Source: Auanema rhodensis (taxonomy: Eukaryota > Nematoda > Chromadorea > Rhabditida > Rhabditidae). From it: a stretch of DNA of 64,000 nucleotides. The translations under genes and the position numbers were made by a program. The DNA lies in assembly GCA_964057225.1 (NCBI GenBank), contig OZ059897.1, positions 12,524,001 through 12,588,000 on the forward strand, written 5' to 3'. Shown piece by piece: positions 49,201 to 61,300 of this stretch. Position 1 is the stretch's first letter, and each line of letters begins with the position of its first letter. The notes under the pieces are model-generated. The model had not been told where the DNA came from. It saw nothing but the letters and a program-made list of their open reading frames with translations, and searched no databases.

Positions 49201-52200
49201 ACACTCTCTCAATCGACTTCTCTTCCGATTTGAGAATCTACGTTAAGAATACTTCCTTTTTATTATTTTGAATGAAAGAATTACCATCTTGTTTTTGATT
49301 CTTATTGTATTTTTTCTTTCTGCTCCTGATGAATCATAGAGAAAACTTCATCTCTGTTTCTTTCTAATACTCTTTCTCTCTCTCTCTCTCTCTCTCTCAA
49401 ACTTTTACTTCTCTTATAAGAGGAAATGTTGAATTATTTCCTGTATTTCCTTTTGTAAATTGCACTGAAGCTGGAACTTGAACTCAAGGTAGCATGTCTA
49501 TTCTAAACATCTTCTGTTTGTAGACCTCTACTTAGTTGGTTTCCACACCAATGATCTATCTCCTCATTCACTCACATTTCTCATACCAAATATTCCGAAG
49601 ATGAAAGAGATTGTATAAATAATATTAGACTATGATGAGGAGAATTTCAACTGAAAGGGGATTAGAGATAGTGGGAAATAGAGAGAAAGAGAGGAAGAGA
49701 GAAAGAGGGAGAAAGAAAGAGAGAGAGAGAGAATGAAATAGAGATATGAAAAGTGAACATTCAGGTTCTGAGCACTTACAACAAGTTGCTAGAACAGTTT
49801 GCTCATATCGTGTGATGGAGCATATTTCTTTTCCATGCTTGTCGTGATATTTCTGTGAGATCTCGTCTAAAACTTCTTTATTTCATACCACCTTCTTTTC
49901 AATTTGCTCTCTCTTCAACTTCACTCTTTTTCTGCATAAAGCTTCATTCTAGCTCCACTTATCCCACACATTTCTCACTCTACGACGTCTTCGTCAAACA
50001 GATTGTACAAGCAAACGGGAGACACACGTCTCATCTGTACTCATATTCTCATTACCTTCAGGCATAACTTACTTATAATTTTTTTTTAATATTATATTCG
50101 TTATAATGAATTTTATTTATAAAAAATTATAAAGTTTGATATCATTCAAAATATTTTAAATATTTGTAAGCATTAATCATTGGATTGTTTAGCCTCATTT
50201 CAACACCTTTTTTCAAATAGCTTTTTTAATATCAGATTAAAGCTATTAAAATAAAAATAAAAAGGTTATAAGAGAGAAAAGATAATTGTTATAACGAGTC
50301 ATTACTCCATAGGTACATAAGTGTGTGTATGTGTCTATGTATACATATGTTTCCATACAAACTATGTTTTTCAATTTTAACATTCAATCATCAAATTATT
50401 ATCAAATCAAGCTTTTTCTCCTTGTTATATACTTTTTATGCATTTTTCTAATATTAAACTGAAACTTTTAAAAGTTTTCGAGTTCAATCTGTTTCAAATC
50501 CTTCTAGGAGATACTCCTTTTTTGGGGTCAAAGCATGTCTCGAGAATGTTTCAAATTGAAATAAGAAGAGATAGATTGAATAATAGTCTTTAACGTATCA
50601 TCATTTCATCAATTATCTATCCTTTCCTAATTTTATCAATCTTTAGATTCTTATATTATACCCTATTCTTATAAATGATTTTACATTTTATACAATTTTT
50701 TGGTGTTGTATCTCCAAAAAATGAATGAGAGACTGTTTTCTTCTTTTAACTTCAAGTTTAAAGTTTTGAAAGTTACGGTGACAACTCCCTTATACGTCAG
50801 AAACACACACACACACACATACATATACGCATGCATACACAAGGTTTCAGTTTTGTCAGGGCATAAGATGCTTCAATTCTATTTCTCTAATTCTCTTAAC
50901 ACTTAAAGTTAATTGAAGAAATTTTCTCTTCCTCTTTCTCTCTCTCTCTCTTTTTCTCTTTTAAATTTTCTTATCAATTGCATCTGTTGTGTTGTTTATT
51001 CTCTATCAGTTACCTTTCAACACACACGCACGATAGACTTGACCATACTTGAATGCTTTTTGGTTTAACTTTACCTAATCGTAATTACTTTCTCTATGTT
51101 CAATCAATTTTAAACTAACTATTTGTATTATTTTTCCTTTTTTTTAAAAATATTTTTATGAATAAGGAATTCTAAGCATGTTCATGATGATTACAATTAT
51201 CGTTTCAAGTGAAATTGCACTTCTTCAACTTTGTGATCTTAAACGAGTCAATTCCGTTTGAACTGACAACAACAACAATATTTCGTTAAGACTGGTAACG
51301 CTGAGAGAGATTGTATGGAGATGCAGAGTAATTTCTGAGTTGTAGAGAGTATTAGAAATCCGTAGAAATGATATACAGGTGGAGAATTAGAGATAGAGAT
51401 TGCAGAAAGGGTGGAGTAACGTAGTTTGATGGGATATGTTTCATCTATGATAATCACCAGCCCATCAAACTGTCTTTCTCTCTTTTGCAACCACCCATCC
51501 AGCCCCTCATTCGGCTAGCCCACCTCATCCTCTATTCAACCAATCCACATGCTCTCTCTTTCTTGCTGTTTCTCTCTATCTCTAATTCTCTTTCTTTATC
51601 ATTACTCTCTCCTTGTATCTGTATTTTTGTCGTTTTGTCTATCATCTACTTCACTTTCTTACTTCATCTCCATCTTCGTATTCTTGTCTTCAGTCACATA
51701 CTTTCTCTTCGGGGGACGACGTTGAAGACGACGTTGGGTGGTAGTCATAATCTCTAATCGTCTAACGTCTCTCTATTCTGTTCTTCTCATCTGTCTCCCC
51801 ACATTCTTCTGTCCAACGTCTTTCTTCTTCCGTTCAAGGCCCTAATATCGCATTCCGACAATCATCGTCCTCTGTTTATCGAAATTTATCACCGTAGCCA
51901 CACTTTTAAACCTAAACAGTACTTCTTCAGTCGTTTCATCTTTATTGTCATCTTATTTATTTCTTTGACTTACCTCAGATTCAATAATCAGTTTTATATA
52001 AGGAAATGTAATGATTAAACTTTCCATACTAGTAATTTCAACTTAAAATCTACAGTACTCTACTATATCTATATGATCTCTTTAATCATTTTATCCTTTT
52101 GATTTTCTTTTTTTTTCTGTTATGTATTGTATTTTCTTCATCTTAATTTAGTCTAACCACCATTTTTAATCGAACTATTTACGGCGAATTGTAAACATAC

Positions 52201-52279
52201 ATATCTCATGTCTCTACTAGACTGTCTAACAAACAGGCTCATAGCAAAACTATATTAAATATAATACAGAAAGGAGAAT

Positions 52280-52357
<78 letters not shown>

Positions 52358-55300
52358 AAGGGGGGGGAGAAAAACAGGGAAAGAGAGAGAATACAAATTT
52401 TCTTTATTTCAAAATTTAATAAAGTTTGTGTGACTGAGAAAACGTGAGTAAATTCTTTCATTATGTATCGTCCAAATACTGTTCAACCCACACCTAAGAT
52501 ATTATTTTCAATTTCTCAATCTCTCTTAATAATTCTTCCTCTTTTTCCTATATTCTTTCTTTCTCTCTTTATCTAATATTTCTCTCTCTATATCTCTTTT
52601 CTCGCTCTCTTTTTCAAATCTTAACAACATCTGTCTCGTTTAGTTCTCAATTCGTTTTTTTTATCTTCATCTATCATTCTGTAGTTGATATCGTTTTTTT
52701 GCTTTTTTTGTCACAATCTTTCACAGCATTTCTTCCTGCTATTCGTACTATTCAAACTCAGCTCATATATTTCATTTCTAAGCATTCAGAATGCTTGGGG
52801 GGCAGTTCCGACTGCTGGTAGTCGCAACCTTATTAGCGACTACTCTTGCAGCCAAACGGAAACATCGACAAACCTGTAAGTTTTTCTGGATTATCATAAG
52901 AATATTGTAGTTCAATCGCTATATTTATATTTCTTTTACCCAATTCATTGTTCAGCAAACTTTAGTTGAAACTTTCCTCCTGATGGCGTATCATCCAGGC
53001 TTTCAAAGTTTTCTTTGAACTAGATTCTGTTTTATATAAATTTAAAATATTTTCTAGCTCATAATATGATTTTTTAAGACAAAAAAAAAACAAAATCGTT
53101 TAACGATAAACTTTTGAAGCTATCAATATCGTTGATTTTATCATTAACATCATCATAATTTGTCACTGCAATGGTTCGTAAATGAGAAAAGTGGTAGCAA
53201 AAGGCATTCATAAACCTGTTCATATCACTTGCCACTAGCTTCAGTAGTCGCCTCGTTTCTTATTTAACTTGGTTTCTGACGACATACACTATGATGAAGA
53301 TGACGGCGTCAAACGTAAACGATTATGGTGATCATTGTCAATTTCACCAACATCAATCCTAAAGATGTTCGTTAAGATATAAAATTGTGAATAACGACAT
53401 CAATATTACGCTAAACTGAAATATCAATCAACACTTTTTTTTTTGGTTTCTCATCATTTAAAATGAAAAGCAAAGTTAAAGGGATATATCCATATATCAT
53501 TCTAATATTAGAAATATTTATATGTAAAGATTTATTATTTAATGTAAATCTATATTGTTTTTAGTAAATAATATTAAATATTTAATAAATTTAAAAAATA
53601 TTTCTTCTATAATTTTAATTTTTTTTTCGGCTTTTCCCTGAGCAGATACATCATTTGTCAGATTTTGCGGCATTTGAAAAAAGTTTTCTCTTCTTTTAAC
53701 GCTTTCCAAAACTTCTCTTTACTATTATTTTATGAGGTAAAAAGATATTTAAAAGATGAGTATAAATGATAAATTCAAAGAAAACGAGAGAATAAGAGGT
53801 ATGAAAGGGCTATACTCTTTCCATTCCCTCTCTTCCTCTCTCTCTCTCTACTTTCCTCTCTCTCATACTCTTTTTTTCCTTTCATTCTAAATATTCGGCT
53901 GCCTTTTGTTTCTGATTGTCTTGCCGTTGTCAGTGATGGCTATTGTTTCCATATTCGACCGCACCCATCTCTGCGTTTATCATTTTCCCGGAACCTGAAA
54001 TCTTTTCTAAAATGCAGTTCAGCTTTCCGATTATGGAAATTAATTTTCCTAAAGAAGGATTCTGGATGTGGGCACAGCCAGAAATCAAAAATGTGTGGCT
54101 TTAGCCTTGTCTTTCGGTCTAGTATCTCCGTTATCTTAATATCCAATTGAGACGACCACCCCAATGGAGATGAAAGATGAGAAAGAGAAATAATGGTGAC
54201 GATGATGTTGATGACAAAGATGAAAAGCCAGAAAGGAGTATGACTTCAATCACATAAACCATCAGAAACCATCATTTCTGAATAATGTGGAAGACGATAA
54301 TGTATTGGTCTATGAATTCTTGAAAAATGGAAATTGTCCACATACAAAAGAGAAAGACTAGTCTCCTCGTCTAGGTAATTTTCATCTTCGTGCTGCTTCA
54401 AGCCACATTAGTTTAGATGAGAAACACATTAAGACTATCTGTAAAAGTAGGTGACTGACTGACTATATAGGGATTAGATAAGTGTACTCATCAGATTTTA
54501 CGAAAAAGATATTCATATTATGAATAGAATGATGATCGTGGTGAAGATGATGATGTACTTGTTTGGGACTTGACAGTTATATCATCTGTACGTACAGGAG
54601 GTCATCGTTTGAAAGGATTAAGACGTTTAGATCATTACTAATTATCCAGCTGGTAGCAAAATAAGAAACGAAGACAGAGAGAGAAAGATCGAAAGAAAGG
54701 GAGAGAGAGAGAGAGGCATAGGTATAGATAAAGAGGATCGAACTTACCGACCTAGAAGATAGTATTGTAGATAGAAACTAAAGTGAAGAGAGGTACAGCA
54801 GATTCGAGACTATTGCGGTTCGGGACCATAGATGACCCGAGTCTGATAGTAAACTAATTTGACTGGATACAGATACATAGGATATTCATTCAAATCGATC
54901 AGTTCATCCTTCCATCTGATAATGACTAGACGACATCTAGACGAGAACCATTATGATTAGAAAAGAACAAAAATGAAAAAAGAAATAAAAAAGATAATAA
55001 CAGAACAAGAGAGTAGTAGAGAAGCAGAGTGTTCAGAGAATGTATAAGATGATATAGAAGAGTAGGAATGGAGGTAAGCAAGTTGTATGAGGATACTCTG
55101 AATGTCCCCATCTGTTCATGATGATGTTGATTATGATGATGATGATTATGACGACGACGATGACTACGACAAAAGAAGGAGAAGATATTGATGACAGTGA
55201 TAGAAAGTAGATCCAGCCGTTCGGATGAATAGGCCATTTTATCAGATTTTGATGAAGTAAAAGAGTATTACTAGAAAATGTATGGGTATACTGGGACAAA

Positions 55301-58300
55301 TATATAGATAATAGGGTTCTTTTAATAATAAGAAATTGGAAAAAAACTTGAATTGATTAAGAAATAAGCAAAATCTACTTTTCATTATCGTAAATAACAA
55401 CTTATTTTATATTTTATTATTTCTTCCAGACCAAGATATTGATGAAGAAGGAGCTAATGATGTTCAAATTACTATTTATCCAACCGAAGCTAGTGTTCGT
55501 GATGGACGTGATGTAACTTTTGATTGTAGAGCTCGTACTGCTGATAATAGTGTTTATCCTTCAGTCAGGTAAATTATATTTATTTGTCTTTACTTATTCT
55601 AAATTGTTTCTTCAGATGGACCCGGGTAGGTGGTTCTCTTCCCCAGAATGCTCATGAATCTGGAGGACGATTGACAATCACCCCTGTCTCTACTGCTGAT
55701 TCTGGACGATATGTATGCACAGCTACTCACAACGGACAATCTGTTGATGCTCATGCTATGTTAAACGTTCAATCATGTATGGCATAGCGTTTAAATAAAT
55801 TTAAACACGAGGTTTTTCTTTCAGATGGACCACAAGACATTCAAGGAGTTCTTCCTAATAATGGAGCTTGTATGGCTGACGAAAAAGCTTGTGGAAACAA
55901 CGAATGCGTCAAGGCTGACTACGTCTGTGACGGAGAGCCAGATTGCCGTGATCGTTCTGATGAAGCCAACTGTCCAGCTCTTCGCTCCTGTGAACCAAAT
56001 GAATTCAAGTGCGCCAACCAGAGATGCGTTCAGAAGATGTGGCTCTGTGACGGTGATGACGATTGTGGAGATGGATCTGATGAATTGAACTGCGGTAAGT
56101 CTCATTGGAATATATCATATGAAATGATAAAAAATATTTTCATCGACCTAAATTAGTACATTGATGGTACTTTTCATCTTGTATATTGAAAAAGTACATT
56201 CATATGACCCTGTTTTAAATTTTAAAAAAATATTTTTGAAAGATTTGAACTGAAAAAAATCTTAGATTTCTAAGATGTTTTATCAAGTTGCTAATAATGT
56301 AGCGTTATTTCAACTTTGTTTTCGTTTTATTTATTTATTTCTGTTCATTATTGTGATATTGGCATTATCTATACTTAGCACATAAGAATTGCTGATCACT
56401 TAACGATAATTTTAACAGAATTATGTTGCTAATGCATGTCCCGATCGTAAAGAATGACAGAAGTATGGCCGATTTCACAACCTTTTGGGTGTCGTGTAAG
56501 GTTTGCCATCATGCTGGCATACCTATCTACAGTCCAAGCTGGATTCTTGATAGGGTGTGGTCGGTACGATGAATGTCGTCGGACGTCAACGAGGACGATT
56601 TGCCATAAACACGAAAAAGCGAAAAATGATCAGATAATTAGTGTACCATACGTTTGTGAGCGGGGTTCGTATACGGGGACTTAAGCACAGTTTACCGCAC
56701 ATTGAACCAAATAATCATTTAATTCGTATAATTATATGAAAGAATTAACAACGATTTATAAGTTTATTCACAAATCTTATTATAAAAGTTTTGAAAACCT
56801 AATTAAACTTTTGAAACTTAATTGATTGTTCTTTAGGTGGACAACAATCTGGAGATCTCTGTAAAGCTACTGAGTTCCAATGTGCTGATCGCCGTCAATG
56901 TGTTCCAACTTCTTTCCACTGTGATGGAACTAATGATTGTCGTGATGGAAGTGACGAGGTTTATATTACTTTCATAATCATCTTACATCATATCTCTTTA
57001 AGGTTGGATGTGTTCAACCTACTGTTGTCGAACCTCCAGAGACTAACAAGCAAGTTCCAATTGGAGATACTTTCCGTCTCACTTGCAAGGTAACACTTGT
57101 CAATCAAATATAATTTTGTTTTCAACAACTATCATTACAGGCTGTTGGAGTTCCAGAGCCTTACATCAATTGGCGTTTGAATTGGGGACCTGTTTGTGAG
57201 CCACCACGTTGTCTTCAATCTTCTGAAGGAGGATACGGAACTTTGACTGTTAACAATGCTCAGTACGTTTATTCTTTTATAGAAAAGAGATAGAAACTTC
57301 ATAGATTATTATAAAAATAGTAAATAAGACATAAAGAAGTGAGAGAGAATAAGAGAAAGCTGGTTTGTCAAACAGTATTACGCTTGAATTAACGCTTTCT
57401 CACAAACTATTTAAACTATATATATATATATATATAGTATACACATGTATATGTGTATTATATCCATATAGTTATTCGATTTTATAAAATCTTTCTACAA
57501 AAAATTCATAACATCAGCCAAAAAGATAGAAATTCAATAGACGAGTTATGAAGTGCTAAACATCCTCCTATCTTTTTTTAATGAAATTCACATTATCACT
57601 TTTTGAATTCATGAAAATGAATGAATAAAAACACAATAAATGACAGTGAACGGCAGTTTCAAATAGTTTATAGCCAGTCAAAAGAAACGATGTCATCGAC
57701 ATAACTGTTCCGATGAAAAGCAGAAGAAAGAAAGAGAGAGAGATAGAAAGATTGAAATTGATTTTCTTTTCTTTCATATTAGAAGTTATATATTTAAACA
57801 AGAAAATGTTGTTGAAGAATTTGATTTACAATAGAAAATTCTAAGAAAAACGAACAAAAAAGAAATTAGATGGTTGATAGTATTCAATACAAATAGCTAA
57901 CAATCTAATAGATTTTCTTGAAAAAGAAAACTTTGGCCTTGTAGTGTGATTGTTATTAATTCAAAGAATTTCAACAAGAATACTCTAGATAACTGAAATT
58001 TCTTTTCTTTTCAGACCAGCTGATCAAGGAGCTTACACCTGTGAAGCTATCAATGTTAAGGGACGTGTTCTTGCTACTCCAGACTGTATCGTCCGCATTG
58101 TCAACATCCCATCCCCAACTCTTCCACCTCGTCCACCTCCAACTGCTTCTTGCGATACTCGTGGCTCTGTCAGCCCATACCCAGATCAAAGTGGACGCTG
58201 TCAATGCAAGGTTTGTGAATGATCATACAGAGAAATAAAACGATTATTGTGATTTAGCCACAAGTAACTGGACCAAACTGCGATGAATGCAGACCAGGAG

Positions 58301-61300
58301 CATTCCATCTTTCTAACAAATCCCCACAAGGATGTCTCAAGTGCTTCTGCTTCGGTATTACAGATCAATGCCGTTCCAGTAGCTACTACAGAACCAAGGT
58401 TAGTATAACATAAATATAAGTATATGTCTAATTATATGAATGTTAATATATTACATTTGTCTTAGTTAGTTTAATGCATAGTCGTCTTTTTTATTTTCAG
58501 GATGCTGCTTGTGTGAGTCCACGTTTAAAGTCCTATCTATGTCCATGTTCTTCGTTTTTTATGTCATTTTAGATATTTCTTTTAAAAAAATGTTTTTTAA
58601 CAATGCTCAATGTCTAACTAACAAACTATTCCCTTTTCCAAAGTTTGAAACTTATTCAGAATTTTCTTTTTTCAGGATCGTCTTATGTTTGCCGGAGAAC
58701 CAGAAGGAGTTACTATCTCTGATATGGAAGAGAGACAGATTGATGAACACTCTAACTTCGAATACCACAAACAAGGATACTTAACTCTTGGAGGACAACC
58801 AGAAGGAACCAAATATTGGAGACTTCCACAAAGATTCCTTGGAGATAAGGTTACCGCTTATGGTGGAAAGATGGAATTCGAAGTTGAATTCAGTGGATCT
58901 GGATCTTTGAACCAAGAGCCAATGGTTGTTCTTAAGGTAATTGTGAAATTCTATTTGAATAATATCTCTTAACTAATATTATTATTCTCTAGGGTAATCA
59001 AAATATCCTTGTTCACCGTATTAGAAACCAAGACCACGTTCTTCGCAGCGAAAGCCCTGTCAGAATCACTGTTGAAACTTATGAAGTAAACTTACAACCA
59101 TTCTTATCTTAGTTTTATTTTTGTTCTTTTAGACCAGCTTCGAACAATTGAATGGATCTCCAGCTACTCGTGAAGATCTTCTCATGGTTCTTGCTGATCT
59201 TGATGCTTTCCTTATCAGAGCTAGTCATTGTGATAGCCAATACTCCTCCAGGTACTTTCAAGATATTTTATATCTAAATTTACTAATTATGTTTTGTTTA
59301 GCCTTGGAGATGTTTCATGGGAAATCGCTGTTGATCGTCCAACTGAAGATGGACAAGCTTTGGAAGTCGAACAATGTAGCTGTCCACCAGGATACACTGG
59401 AACTTCTTGCGAAGACTGCGCTCCAGGATACGAGAGATCTGGACATGGTCCATACCTCGGAACTTGTGTTCCAATGCAACAACGTCAACCACAATGCACT
59501 GGAGTTGGAGCTGCTTCACCAACCGCCAGCTACGGAGGACGCTGTCAATGCAAGACCTATGCTCAAGGTAAAATTATATCAAAAAGAATTATTGTAATAC
59601 AATGCTTCAGGACCAAATTGCGATCAGTGCGCTGCTAACAGCTTCTACATGGCACCAAGCAACCCACAAGGATGTATTCCATGCTTCTGTTCTGGAGTTA
59701 CCCAACAATGCCAATCCTCTAGCTATAGCAGAACCAACGTTGAGATTGACTACCGTCGTGGAGATCGTGACCAACTCACTTTATCTTCTTCTGACTCTCG
59801 TTCACCTTTCTCACCTCAAACTCCAGGATACGTATCAGGATCTGCTATTGAATTCAGCTCTTTCCATGAAGCTAACGGACAAACCCTTTACTGGAAGATG
59901 CCCGAAAAATTCTTGGGCAACAAAGTCACCGCCTACGGAGGAACTCTCAAGTTCACATTCAGATATTCTGGTGAAGGAAATACCAACCGTGACCCTCATA
60001 TCATCCTTAGAGTAAATTTCTTCATTAAGTTATAAATAACATCATATTATATATTATAGGGAAATGATATCAGTCTTCAATACACTCACCGTGAACCAAC
60101 CTATCCAGATCGTGATAACACTATTGAAATCAAGGTATTCGAAGATAAGTGGCAACGTGTTGATGGACAACAAGCTACTCGTGAGCATCTTTTGATGGCT
60201 CTCGCTGATCTCGATACTCTCCTTATCAAGGTTTTTACACATTTCTGAATAAAGATCTCAAATATTTCTATTTTAGGCTACTTATATTGATGATTGCTCT
60301 CAATCTTCTTTGATTCAAGTATCTCTCCAATATGCTGAACCATACGGACGTGGTGGACAGACTGCTCTTGAAGTCGAACAGTGCCAATGCCCACCAGGAT
60401 ACGTCGGAACATCTTGCGAAGACTGTGCTCCAGGCTATTCTCGTACCGGAGGAGGACTTTATCTTGGACTCTGTGAGAAGTGCGAATGTCACGGTCACGC
60501 CAGCACTTGCGATAAGGTATCTATAAGCTTTAATCGTTCTTAGTATCACTAATTATTTAAAGGAATACGGATTCTGTGTTGATTGCCAACACAACACTGA
60601 AGGAGACCAATGTGAGCGTTGTAAACCTGGATTTGTTGGAGATGCTCGTCGCGGAACTCCTCATGATTGTCAACCAGCTGCTACTCGTCCACCATGCCAA
60701 TGTAACAACCACTCCCCAAGAGGATGCGACTCTTTCGGACGTTGTCTGGTAAGAAAAGTATATTTAATGTCTATAAACTGAAAATCATTATTCAGCTCTG
60801 TGAGCACAACACCGAAGGAACACACTGTGAACGTTGTAAGAAGGGATTCTATGGAGATGCCACCAAGGGAACTCCATTCGATTGTACACCATGCCCATGC
60901 CCGTAAGTTTTTCAAATCTTCAAATATTTTTTGTAGGTTTCTTATTGTATTTATCTGTTATTTTCAGAGGAACATCAGACTGCTTCCTTGATCAACAAGG
61001 ACAAGTTGCCTGCCGTAACTGCCCTGCTGGACTTTCTGGACGCCTCTGCAATGAGTATGACTTTCTAATATAATGTATGATATTTAATTCAACCAATTTT
61101 GTTCAGATGTGCCCCTGGATACACTCGCTCCAACAAGGAAGCCGGACGTATCTGCGAACCAATCGGATCTGTTACCAACAACGACCGTACCTACGTCCCA
61201 TCTCCACCCGAAGGTGAAGCACCTCGCCGTCATCGTCGACGTCGCATTCGCATTCGATCACGCTTCTATCAGCAATAGATGTCTGATACGTAACACGAAT

